Shown here: one piece after another, positions 43,629 to 51,767 of the stretch | Numbering within the stretch: the first letter of the stretch is position 1 | Layout of the letters: every line of letters begins with the position of its first letter | Origin: a bacterium | GTDB taxonomy: Bacteria; Myxococcota_A; UBA9160; UBA4427 | Length of the DNA: 64,000 nucleotides | Reading direction: 5' to 3' | Assembly: GCA_024742285.1 (NCBI GenBank) | Contig: JANSYR010000012.1 | Span: forward strand, 100,260 to 164,259 | The notes under the pieces: generated by a model | Seen by the model: only the letters and a program-made list of their open reading frames with translations | Told to the model about the DNA's origin: nothing | Databases searched by the model: none | Program-made: the position numbers and the translations under genes

Positions 43629-43655
43629 ACGTCACCTCTCCCACCCGTCCGCACC

Positions 43656-43736
43656 GGCGCGCTCGCTCGCGCCGCCGGGTGGATCCGGGTAGACGATGCC
43701 GACGCTCTCCGTCCCGAAGAGGGAGCGCCGACGGAT
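43656..43736 (-). promoter_or_regulatory. Structured 5' leader of the metalloprotease mRNA (two stable hairpins)
   Basis: On the minus strand GTCGGCGCTC (43732-43723) pairs over 10 bp (two G-U pairs) with GAGCGTCGGC (43707-43698), and an outer ATCC/GGAT pairing joins 43736-43733 with 43686-43683, leaving an unpaired ATCGTCTACC strand. A second hairpin with a perfect 6-bp GGCGCG/CGCGCC stem lies at 43673-43656, just before the ribosome binding site GGGAGAGG. It does not match a riboswitch class I recognise, but it is more structured than other leaders here. Confidence 0.4.
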
Positions 43737-43770
43737 TGCCTTCAGGCTACGAAGCGGGTTCGAGCGGGGC

Positions 43771-43786
43771 CGTGAAGGCGTTCACA
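43771..43786 (-). promoter_or_regulatory. CRP-like palindrome upstream of the PEP-CTERM metalloprotease gene
   Basis: On the minus strand TGTGAACGCCTTCACG is identical at 15 of 16 positions to the site at 39781-39796 and has the same direction relative to its gene. It lies 142 bases before the ATG, in the gap after the Sel1-repeat gene. Confidence 0.5.
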
Positions 43787-43838
43787 GAGGCGATCGTTTT
43801 CTGCTCGCCGGTCGCGCGGCGGGACCTCGGGCCTGCGC

Positions 43839-46019
43839 CTACCGATCACGCTCGAGCGCTTCCAGGACACGCCGGACTTCTGCGCTCTCGACGTATCCCC
43901 CGCGTCGAGCAGCTTCGTCGTGTCGGCGTGCCTTGGCGGGGTCGCGCGGCGTTCCTCCGAGCCCGTCCGCGTAGATGCGCGCGAGGAGTCCGTGCGAGAA
44001 CGCGAAGTCCTGGGCCGCCGCCTTCTCGAGCCACGGGAGCGCTCCCGACACGTCGACCTGGCCCGTGTCGCCACGGAGCATCCCGTACCCGACATTGTTC
44101 TGCGAAAGGGGGAGCCCCGCCTCGGCGGCAACCCGGTAGTACGTCACGGCCCGGGCGAAGTCCACGGGCACGCCTCGCCCGGTGACGTACAGGTCGCCCA
44201 GGACCTCGTTCGCTTGCGCTTCGCCCGTTGCCGCCACCTCTCCAAGGAGCCGGTGCGCTCGCTCGAAATCTGCCGTGCGTGGATCCGCGATCCCGTTTCG
44301 CACCAGACACAGTCCGACGAGGAGCTTGCCTCGGCGCGAACCCGCTGCGAGGGCACGCTCGGCCCACATGCAGCCTTCCTGGCGGCTCGACGGTCTCGCT
44401 TCCCGCATCAGAACTGCGGCCAGCGTATCCATTCCTTCAGGATGTCCGGACTCGGCGGCGACGCGGGCCCATCGGCGCAGCTCCGCCTTGTCGATCCGAG
44501 GCGCGAGGCCGCGCGCCTCGAGGCTCACGAGGGCATCCACGGCCAGGGCGTCTCCGCCGCTCGCCGCGAAACGAAGCAGGCGGACGACCTCGGTCCAGTC
44601 GGCCTCCGTCGTCGCGACGCGTTCGAGTCGATAGGCGAGCCAACGGGACAACACCACGTTGCCCGAGTTCGCCCCTTCGCGGAGTCGTTCGTCGATCCAG
44701 GGGCCCGAGTGCTCCTCGAACACGCCGGCGAATTCGTGGGCGAGGAGACGGTCGAGCGCTGGGATGAATCCCTGTCGGGCGGCGTCCTGGTAGTAGACGC
44801 GGGCCTTGGCGAGGTCGTTCGCGTCGATCGCCTCCTCGGCGAGGACGTAGAGCGCTTTTCCGTCGCCGAGCTCGGCGGCGCGCTGCCGTAGCGAGGCGGC
44901 CTTCTCGGCGGAGCGTTCGACGCCGCGCCCGAGCTGGTAGTGCAACGCGAGGGCCTCGAGCGCCGCGGGCAGGCCGGACGCTGCCAGGCGTTCGTGAAGG
45001 TCGAGCGCTTCCCGGTCCGCGGCCTCGGTCGCCGGCTCCCGCTTCTCGAGGAGCAAGGCAGCGAGGGCCATCATACTGGCCGGGTCGTCTGCGGCCACGC
45101 CCTTGCGGTACCAGGCTTCCGCGCGCGCGATGTCCACGCGCCCTCGACCGTCGGCGCCCCCCTCGAAGAGCTGTCCGATCCAGAGGAAGTTCGCGGGGTC
45201 GCTCGATGCGCCCGCGAGCTCGAGCCAGCGCAGCGCCCTGGCGTCCGTCTCCGCACCACGATCGAGCAGCCAGAGGACTTCGCCGGCGCGGACACGCGCC
45301 CCCGGGTGCCCCTGCGCTGCGGCGAGTTCGTAGAGCTCGATCGCTCTGCGGCGCGATCGAACGGCGCCCTTTCCCAGTTGGTAGCGCCAGCCGAGATTGA
45401 ACTGGCCCTCGCGATCGCCGAGCTCGGCCGCACGTCGATAGAGTCGAACCGCCTTCGGGTCATCGAGCAGGACACCGGTTCCATTCGCATGAAGGACACC
45501 CAGTGCAGAGATGGAAGGAGCGAAGCCCTCCTCGACGTTTCGTTCGTAGAGGCGTGCCGCCTTCCGGGCATCGACGGGGACGCCGCGGCCGAGCTCGTAG
45601 ATCTTGGCGAGCGCGTGCCGGGCGGGTGCGCTGCCCCGTGCGACGCCTCCTTCGAGCATGCGGCGCGCTTCGTCCGGCGCGTAGTGTCCGAGGGATGGAT
45701 CGAGCAGAATCGCCGCGAGCTCGGCCTCCGCGGCGTTCCGAAGGGTGCGAGAAGCCGTCTCGTTCGATGCCACGCTTTGAAACAGCTCGACTGCACGCGC
45801 CCGCTCGTGCGCGTCGTCCGAGCCTCGGGCGTACACGAGGCCCAGATCGAGCTGGGCGAGGGGGTCGCCTCGCTCCGCGGCGCGTTCCAGGAAGGCTTCG
45901 GCCTCCTCGGTGTCTCCGGCGGCGAGCGCGCGCTGCGCACGGCCGTGGAGATCGGCCGTCTGCGTCGCGCAGCTGCTGAGCGCGAGAGCGAAAGCGAATG
46001 AGAGCGCCGCAACGCGCAT
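43839..46019 (-). CDS. Sel1-repeat lipoprotein
   Basis: A 726-aa envelope lipoprotein with lipobox LSSC (Cys17). The whole mature part is made of Sel1-like repeats of about 36 residues with the usual Gly/Ala pattern: LAQLDLGLVYARGSDDAHER, ARHALAKIYELGRGVPVDAR, SISALGVLHANGTGVLLDDP, GQFNLGWRYQLGKGAVRSRR, NNVGYGMLRGDTGQVDVSGA. These superhelical scaffolds mediate protein-protein contacts in signalling or cell-wall assembly. Length is large for the family (about 18 repeats). It is followed by a 210-base gap before the metalloprotease gene and preceded by the MscS gene with 156 bases between, so it is probably transcribed alone. Confidence 0.9.
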   Translation of the reverse strand: MRVAALSFAFALALSSCATQTADLHGRAQRALAAGDTEEAEAFLERAAERGDPLAQLDLGLVYARGSDDAHERARAVELFQSVASNETASRTLRNAAEAELAAILLDPSLGHYAPDEARRMLEGGVARGSAPARHALAKIYELGRGVPVDARKAARLYERNVEEGFAPSISALGVLHANGTGVLLDDPKAVRLYRRAAELGDREGQFNLGWRYQLGKGAVRSRRRAIELYELAAAQGHPGARVRAGEVLWLLDRGAETDARALRWLELAGASSDPANFLWIGQLFEGGADGRGRVDIARAEAWYRKGVAADDPASMMALAALLLEKREPATEAADREALDLHERLAASGLPAALEALALHYQLGRGVERSAEKAASLRQRAAELGDGKALYVLAEEAIDANDLAKARVYYQDAARQGFIPALDRLLAHEFAGVFEEHSGPWIDERLREGANSGNVVLSRWLAYRLERVATTEADWTEVVRLLRFAASGGDALAVDALVSLEARGLAPRIDKAELRRWARVAAESGHPEGMDTLAAVLMREARPSSRQEGCMWAERALAAGSRRGKLLVGLCLVRNGIADPRTADFERAHRLLGEVAATGEAQANEVLGDLYVTGRGVPVDFARAVTYYRVAAEAGLPLSQNNVGYGMLRGDTGQVDVSGALPWLEKAAAQDFAFSHGLLARIYADGLGGTPRDPAKARRHDEAARRGGYVESAEVRRVLEALERDR

Positions 46020-46175
46020 GGATCCTCCCGTCGGCGAGCCGGGTTCGGCTCGGGACCCGCCGCCCAGCCTAGCAACCGGGAGATCGTCTCGATGCGACCG
46101 GACGCGCCGAGACGTCGACGTGCTCCGGGGGCAGGGCGGGCGTTCGCGCCAGCCGCGGCGCGCGGATAGGAAGCG

Positions 46176-48035
46176 CTACCCCTCCGACGCCGTCTCCGCC
46201 CGGGCCCCCGCCTCGGCGTAGAAGTGCACGTCGCGCTGCGGGAACGGGATCGACACCCCTTCCCGATCGAAGCGCAGCTTGACCTCGCGGGTGACGTCCC
46301 AGTACACGTCCCAGTAGTCGTCGCGGGCGCACCAGGGACGGACGATGAAGTTGACCGACGAGTCGCCGAGCTCCGACAGCTTCACGACGGGCTCGGGATC
46401 GCCGAGCACCATGGGATGGTCGGCCACGATCGACGCGAGGATCCCTTCCGCCTTCGGGATGTCGTCGGCATATCCGATGCCGAAGACCAGGTCGACGCGG
46501 CGGATGCGCTGGGCCGTGACGTTGGTGATCACGTCGCCCCAGATCTTGCTGTTGGGCACGATCAGGGTCTTGTTGTCGATCGTCAGGATCGTGGTCGAGA
46601 CGAGGCTCATTTCGTTGACCCTGCCGAAGACGCCGCCGGCGCAGTCGATCATGTCACCCACGTCGTAGGGGCGATAGATCAGGACCATGATGCCCGCGGC
46701 GAAGTTGCCGAGGGTGTCCTGGAGGGCGAAGCCCAGGACGAAGCCGGCGATCCCGAGTCCGGCGAGCATGGGGCCGATCTCGATCCCGAGCTGTGAGAGG
46801 GCGATCAGGAAGCCCAACGCGAGGACGGCGCCCGAGCTCAAGGAGACGAGCATCCGCTTCAGCAGTTGGGAGAAGCGGAGGTGGGGCGCTTCGACGGCGC
46901 GCGCGACCACGCGACGGGCGAGGCGCGAGAGCCAGAGGAAGACGAAGACGATCACGCCGAAGACGATCGCCTGGAAGGCGAGCCCGGGGCCGTTCTCCAC
47001 GAGCCCCCCGCGCAGATTCGAGATCCACTGACTGATCAAGTCGCCGGCGACGTCCCGGTCGAGGGCGTCGAGCGTGATCTCCCCGCTCGAGGTGACGAGG
47101 ATCTGCCGGTAGGGCGCGTCGTCGAGGCCGAGGCGCGGCATGAGGTCGAGCAGGGCCTCGAGGCGATCCATCGAGCCTTCCATCCGCGTGCGGATCGCCC
47201 ACTCGTCGGGTGAGGGGGCGAGTGGCGCGCCGCCCAGATCGGCGCGAGCGGCGAGATCGTCGGCGCGGTCGCGTAGGAGGCCGATCCGGCTCGTGACGAG
47301 ACGGACCTCGCTCGCGACGCCCGCCGCGAGCCACTCCTGCTTCGCCGGCCGGGCGCCGAGGCGCGAATCGAGCTCGACGAGATCGACGGTGAGGGTGAGG
47401 AGCTCGACTTCGGTCTGCTCTGCGCGCTCGAGGCGGTTCACGGCGCTCGCGAGCGCGTCTCCCTCTGCGGTCGCCGACGCGTCACTGAGCTCGCGGATGC
47501 GCGCGCGCTGATTCTTCATGTCGAGTCCGAGCTGGGCCTCGGCCTCGTCGAGTCGCGCGAGGAGAGAGGCCTTCTCCCGCTCCGCGGTCGGGTCGTTCGC
47601 CGACTCGTCGATCAGCTCGGCCTGCTCCCGCAACGCTTCGAAGGCCTTCATCCGAAGCTCGAGGCCGCGTCTCTCGAGCGCGCGGGCGTCGAAGGCGGAG
47701 GCCTTCAGGGCGTCCGCGTCGACGGTGGCCGCCTCGGCCAGGCGGGACCGTCGCGTCTCTTCGAGGCGGTCGAGTCGGTCGCCGAGCGTCTCCGGCCCGC
47801 TCTCCTCGGCGGGCGCCGCCTCATCGGCGGCGGTCGCCGCGTTCGGAACCCCGCCCGTGAGCGCCAGCGCGAGGAGGGCGCAGAGGAGCCAGCCGAGACG
47901 CACCGGGGGCGGTGCCGCCTTCGTGTGCGATTGCGTCGAAGCTGTTCGTTCCACTCCTTGCGCTCCCTGTGCCGTTCGATCCTGGGTCGCCCTCGCGTCC
48001 CGGTTCCGGGACGGGCGTCCGCGGGAGCGTGACAC
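46176..48035 (-). CDS. MscS family mechanosensitive ion channel with N-terminal coiled-coil domain
   Basis: A 619-aa inner-membrane channel that opens under membrane tension and releases solutes in osmotic downshock. A signal/first hydrophobic segment (LGWLLCALLALALTGGV) is followed by a periplasmic coiled-coil domain of about 230 residues (GDRLDRLEETRRSRLAEAAT). Membrane helices begin at about 350; the pore helix is GLGIAGFVLGFALQDTLGNF and the beta domain follows with RPYDVGDMIDCAGGVFGRVNEM and KTLIVPNSKIWGDVITN, the family signature. It resembles the larger MscK/YbdG-type members. The GTG at codon 28 (47954) is an alternative start nearer the signal segment. It follows the alpha/beta hydrolase gene by 42 bases. 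Confidence 0.93.
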   Translation of the reverse strand: MSRSRGRPSRNRDARATQDRTAQGAQGVERTASTQSHTKAAPPPVRLGWLLCALLALALTGGVPNAATAADEAAPAEESGPETLGDRLDRLEETRRSRLAEAATVDADALKASAFDARALERRGLELRMKAFEALREQAELIDESANDPTAEREKASLLARLDEAEAQLGLDMKNQRARIRELSDASATAEGDALASAVNRLERAEQTEVELLTLTVDLVELDSRLGARPAKQEWLAAGVASEVRLVTSRIGLLRDRADDLAARADLGGAPLAPSPDEWAIRTRMEGSMDRLEALLDLMPRLGLDDAPYRQILVTSSGEITLDALDRDVAGDLISQWISNLRGGLVENGPGLAFQAIVFGVIVFVFLWLSRLARRVVARAVEAPHLRFSQLLKRMLVSLSSGAVLALGFLIALSQLGIEIGPMLAGLGIAGFVLGFALQDTLGNFAAGIMVLIYRPYDVGDMIDCAGGVFGRVNEMSLVSTTILTIDNKTLIVPNSKIWGDVITNVTAQRIRRVDLVFGIGYADDIPKAEGILASIVADHPMVLGDPEPVVKLSELGDSSVNFIVRPWCARDDYWDVYWDVTREVKLRFDREGVSIPFPQRDVHFYAEAGARAETASEG

Positions 48036-48077
48036 GGCGCGGCCCGACGAGCCATCGCGCGCTGCGGCCCGGTCCGC

Positions 48078-48986
48078 CTATTCGTCCTCGTCCGGCCAGT
48101 GGTCGAGCATCGCGTCGATCAGCTCCTCCGCGGCGCCGAGCCCGCCGAGGTGCCCTTCGCCCGGGCGTCGCTTGAAGACCGCCCCCGGGATCCGCTCTGC
48201 GAGATGCTCTCCGTGCTCGACCGGGACGATGTTGTCGGCGTCGCCGTACCAGAGATGGACCGGCACCTCGATCTCGTCGAGGGAGAAGCCCCAATGGCGC
48301 CCGAAGAGGGAGGCATCGTGGACGAGCGCCTGCATCTGGCGACGGGCGCCGCGTTGCAGGTCTTCGATGAACATCAAGCGCATGGCGGGGTCTCGGAAGA
48401 CCTCCCGATCGCCCTCCGGCATGAACCGGGCGAAGGCATCGACCGCCTCGTCGGACCACGGCTCGAGGACGCGGACCAGTCGGGTCAGAACCCTGTTCAG
48501 CGGCGACCGCATCCGTAGCAGCAGGTCCGGCGCGAGGCGCACGAGGGGAGAGACACCGCCCTCCGCCGCGTCTTCGCCGACGGAGGGCGCCACGCCGCCG
48601 AGCACGACCGCGGCGACGACGCGGTCGGGCATGCGGTGTGCGCAGGAGAGCGCGTAGGGTCCGCCGCCCGAGAGGCCCGCGACGGCGAAGCGGTCGATGT
48701 CCTTGGCGTCGCAGAACTGCTCGATGTCTGCGGCCCATTCGCCCACGTTCGTGTAGGCGTGCGGCGTCGAGGCGCCGATTCCCGGGCGCTCGATCGCGAG
48801 GATGCGGACGTTGCGCTCGTCGGCGAGCTGTCGCGCGCGGGGTGCGATCTGGCGCCGGGCGCCGGGCGTGCCGTGGAACCAGATCAGGGGACGACCCACG
48901 GCGGGGCCGTATTCGGCGTATCCGAGGTCGCGTCCGTCGCTCAGGTGGAACGCGCCCTCGAAGCGGGGCGGGCGGAGTTCGCTCAT
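48078..48986 (-). CDS. Alpha/beta hydrolase
   Basis: A 302-aa cytosolic hydrolase. The oxyanion segment WFHGTPGARRQ, the nucleophile elbow AGLSGGGPYAL with Ser106, an acid in WYGDADNIVP and a His in GEGHLGGLG complete the catalytic triad in normal order. It belongs to the general epoxide hydrolase/proline iminopeptidase-like group; the substrate is not readable. It lies 31 bases after the double-MarR gene and 42 bases before the MscS gene on the same strand, so these three could be one transcript. Confidence 0.93.
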   Translation of the reverse strand: MSELRPPRFEGAFHLSDGRDLGYAEYGPAVGRPLIWFHGTPGARRQIAPRARQLADERNVRILAIERPGIGASTPHAYTNVGEWAADIEQFCDAKDIDRFAVAGLSGGGPYALSCAHRMPDRVVAAVVLGGVAPSVGEDAAEGGVSPLVRLAPDLLLRMRSPLNRVLTRLVRVLEPWSDEAVDAFARFMPEGDREVFRDPAMRLMFIEDLQRGARRQMQALVHDASLFGRHWGFSLDEIEVPVHLWYGDADNIVPVEHGEHLAERIPGAVFKRRPGEGHLGGLGAAEELIDAMLDHWPDEDE

Positions 48987-49017
48987 CTCTCGATGGTCGC
49001 CGATGCCGGCCGCTTCG

Positions 49018-50115
49018 TCATGCGCGGCGAGCGTCCGCGGCGACGCGCAGGAGGTCGCCGAGTCGGCTCGAAGCCTCTGGGCCGAGGTGTTCTACGAGGC
49101 GCTCGGCGACGCCACGAAGCTCGGGCTCGCTGGGCGTGATCCGGCCCGTCGCCGCCGCCACCGCCACATCGAGCGTCTCGTCCTCGGCGAGCAGCGTGGC
49201 ATGGAGGTCCGCCGCCACGTCGCGCAGGTCGCGCCAACGTCGGGTGCCGAGGATCCCTCGGAAGCGTCCCTCGAGTTCGTCGAGCGCGCTGAGCGAGTCC
49301 CCGATCAACGTCCGGCCACGGCGCGTGAGAACGACGCGAACGCCCCGGCCGTCGCTCTCGTCGGCTTCGCGGCGCGCGTACCCGAGCGTCTCGATGCTCC
49401 GGACCGTCGCACTGGTCGCCTGCCGGCTGACGCCCTGAAGCCGCGAGAGCTCGGAGACACGCGCCCCCTCGTGTCCGATCAACGCGATGAGTCTTGCATG
49501 AGAGAGCTGGAGAACGTCGTGTCCTTTCGCGCGCGTCGTCTCACGAAGCTCTTCTTCGACGCGACGGGCGATCAGGGGAAGCACGCCGATCGATCGGCGC
49601 GCCGTCTCTCCGAGCGTCGGGTCCGTCTGTTCGTGGAGGCCGAGGTCGAAGAAGACGGACGCGGCGGCGGTGATGAATCGGTCGAGACGGGCCTTTCCGA
49701 CGCGGTCCGCGTACGCGCTCTGGGCTTCCAGGATCATTCGGACCGCCTCCCGAACGAGTTGTCTCCCTCGGCGGGTCAGTCGCACCTGCTGCGCGCGTTC
49801 TCCGTCGACGCGCTCGACGTACCCCGACTGCTCAATCGACTGGACCAGCTTGGTGCACGCCTGGCGGCTGATCGACAGGGCCTGGGCGAGCTGCATCAGG
49901 GGGCGCGGTTCGTTCCAGACGAGCGAGAGAACGGGGCCCTGGCTGGCGCGGAGCGGCGCGTATCCGCCCTCGACGGCGAGGCGCGTCACGACCCGTCGTT
50001 CGAGATCGTGCGCGATCCCGAGCAGGTGGCGCACCCAGTTGTCGCGATAGCGCTCGACATCCGTGGCGAACGCGGCTCCGGGCCCGGTCGGCGCGTGGGC
50101 GGCAGCTCGAGGCAT
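49018..50115 (-). CDS. Fused double MarR-type transcriptional regulator
   Basis: A 365-aa protein with two complete winged-helix MarR domains in tandem. Domain 1 (about 20-150) has LMQLAQALSISRQACTKLVQ as DNA-reading helix and GYVERVDGERAQQVRLTRRG as wing; domain 2 (about 185-330) has VSELSRLQGVSRQATSATVR and the wing ARREADESDGRGVRVVLTRR. MarR proteins normally act as homodimers of a single domain of about 150 residues, so the fused chain can be a one-chain dimer with two different DNA half-site preferences. It is divergent from the flavin monooxygenase gene and probably controls it and the genes that follow. Confidence 0.9.
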   Translation of the reverse strand: MPRAAAHAPTGPGAAFATDVERYRDNWVRHLLGIAHDLERRVVTRLAVEGGYAPLRASQGPVLSLVWNEPRPLMQLAQALSISRQACTKLVQSIEQSGYVERVDGERAQQVRLTRRGRQLVREAVRMILEAQSAYADRVGKARLDRFITAAASVFFDLGLHEQTDPTLGETARRSIGVLPLIARRVEEELRETTRAKGHDVLQLSHARLIALIGHEGARVSELSRLQGVSRQATSATVRSIETLGYARREADESDGRGVRVVLTRRGRTLIGDSLSALDELEGRFRGILGTRRWRDLRDVAADLHATLLAEDETLDVAVAAATGRITPSEPELRGVAERLVEHLGPEASSRLGDLLRVAADARRA

Positions 50116-50153
50116 GGCGCAACGGTAACGTGGGTGACACGGAAGGCAACTCG

Positions 50154-50185
50154 GATTGACAAAGTAATCAGGTTGGGTTTAGTCT
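50154..50185 (+). promoter_or_regulatory. Probable promoter and operator of the monooxygenase operon
   Basis: TTGACA at 50156 is a perfect -35 box; TAGTCT at 50180 is a possible -10 box with 18-base spacing. The -35 lies inside the imperfect palindrome GATT-N8-AATC (50154-50169), a size suited to MarR proteins. The gap between the divergent genes is only 144 bases, so a bound double-MarR could block both promoters. Confidence 0.5.
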
Positions 50186-50259
50186 CGGGGCGAGCACGAT
50201 GGAAGTCATCCGCCGGTGCGCGCGGTGCCCGCGCGCGTCGCCCCCGAGGAGCCCGACCG

Positions 50260-51720
50260 ATGTCCCCCGAAACGAACTCCGAACGGACGATCCGCGTCGC
50301 GATCGTCGGCGCCGGCCCCGGTGGCCTCTGCATGGGCATCCGTCTCAAGGAGGCCGGCTTCGAAGACTTCGCGATCTTCGACAAGGCCGAGGGCGTGGGG
50401 GGAACCTGGTTCCACAACCGCTACCCCGGATGCGCCGTCGACCTGCCTTCCTTCCTTTATTCCTTCTCGTTCGAGAAGAAATACGACTGGCCGCGGCCCT
50501 ACGCCCCGCAGTCCGAGCTGCTCGAATACATGGAAGGGGTCGCGGATCGGTACGGCCTGCTTCCGCACTGTCGTCTCGGCAACGGGGTGAAGCGACTCGC
50601 GTGGCTGGAAGACGAGGCGGTCTGGCGGCTCGAACTCGACTCGGGAGACGTGCACGAGGCCGAGGTCGTCGTCTCGGCCGTCGGGATGTTCAACGACCTG
50701 ACCTATCCCGAGATCGAGGGGCGGGACGCGTTCGAGGGTGTCGCCTTCCACTCGGCGCGCTGGGACTGGGACGTGCGGCTCGCGGGCAAGCGGATCGGCG
50801 TGATCGGGAGCGCGGCCAGCGCCGTCCAGCTCGTGCCCGAGATCGCGAAGGAGGCCGAGCAGGTCCACGTCTTCCAGCGGACGGCGAACTGGGTCCTCCC
50901 GAAGGACGACCAGCCCTATACGGAAGAGCAGCTCGCGGCCTTCGTCGCGGACCCGACGCTCCTCGATGCCCAGCGCGACGAGGTCTACCGCTCCGTCGAC
51001 GAGGGGATGACCTTCGGCGACACCGCGCAGCTCGCCGAGATGGAACGGATCGGCATGGAAGCGCTCGAGCAGGTCGAGGATCCGGTCGTGCGCGAGAAGC
51101 TGCGGCCCCAGCACCCCTACGGCTGCAAGCGCCCGCTGCTCTCGAACGAGTTCCTCCCCGCCTTCAATCGACCGAATCTCGAGCTCGTGACCGAGCCGAT
51201 CGAGTGCCTCACCAAGTCCGGCATCCGGACCACCGACGGTCGCGAGCGCGAGGTCGACCTGATCGTGTATGCGACGGGCTTCTCCGCGACGAAGTACCTG
51301 TCCGCTCTCGACGTGACCGGGCGGGACGGACGGCACATCGACGAGGCCTGGGACGACGGTGCCCACGCCTATCTGGGAATCACGACGGCGGGCTTCCCGA
51401 ACCTCTTCATGCTCTACGGGCCGAACACCAACAACGGATCGATCCTCGAGATGATCGAGCACCAGACGAACCACGTGCTTCGTCACGTGGAACGGCTCGC
51501 CGCATCCGATCTGCGATGGGTCGACGTGAAGCCGCAGGCCCAGGAGGCCTACAACGCGAGGATCCAGCAGGCGATCGCGGGTGTTTCGGTCTGGAACCAC
51601 GAGGTGAACGGCTACTACCGTTCGGCGTCGGGGCGGGTCGTGACCCAGTGGCCCTTCTCGATGACCGAGTTCAAGAACATGACGGAGACGATCGACCCCG
51701 ACGCCTTCGACGTCGGTTAG
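50260..51720 (+). CDS. Flavin-containing (Baeyer-Villiger type) monooxygenase
   Basis: A 486-aa FAD and NADPH enzyme. The FAD motif VAIVGAGPGGLCMG opens the protein; GGTWFHNRYPGCAVDLPSFL is the next conserved block; FEGVAFHSARWDW matches the Baeyer-Villiger signature FxGxxxHxxxW; VIGSAASAVQLVPEIA is the NADPH Rossmann motif with the first Gly pair altered. Such enzymes turn ketones into esters or lactones, for example in cyclic ketone and steroid breakdown. The frame is open far upstream, but the ATG at 50260 with GAGGAG 9 bases before it is the real start. It heads a three-gene run with the amidohydrolase and the short-chain dehydrogenase. Confidence 0.95.
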   Translation: MSPETNSERTIRVAIVGAGPGGLCMGIRLKEAGFEDFAIFDKAEGVGGTWFHNRYPGCAVDLPSFLYSFSFEKKYDWPRPYAPQSELLEYMEGVADRYGLLPHCRLGNGVKRLAWLEDEAVWRLELDSGDVHEAEVVVSAVGMFNDLTYPEIEGRDAFEGVAFHSARWDWDVRLAGKRIGVIGSAASAVQLVPEIAKEAEQVHVFQRTANWVLPKDDQPYTEEQLAAFVADPTLLDAQRDEVYRSVDEGMTFGDTAQLAEMERIGMEALEQVEDPVVREKLRPQHPYGCKRPLLSNEFLPAFNRPNLELVTEPIECLTKSGIRTTDGREREVDLIVYATGFSATKYLSALDVTGRDGRHIDEAWDDGAHAYLGITTAGFPNLFMLYGPNTNNGSILEMIEHQTNHVLRHVERLAASDLRWVDVKPQAQEAYNARIQQAIAGVSVWNHEVNGYYRSASGRVVTQWPFSMTEFKNMTETIDPDAFDVG

Positions 51721-51767
51721 GCCGGATCGAGCGATACGCGCGAGATCAGAGAAAGACGAGACGAGAC

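Noticed and set aside
43629-43838. A GEMM-type riboswitch before the metalloprotease gene
   Set aside because: AGGCAA is present but the GACGCAAAG joining segment and the GNRA-capped first hairpin are not; reported as an unclassified structured leader instead.
46035-46052. CGAGCC/GGCTCG hairpin between the MscS and Sel1 genes as a terminator
   Set aside because: Only 6 bp, 124 bases after the MscS stop and close to the Sel1 start; hairpins of this size are frequent by chance at this GC content.
48802-50259. A long N-terminal extension of the flavin monooxygenase
   Set aside because: It is antisense to the double MarR gene, and a normal FAD motif starts right after the ATG at 50260.
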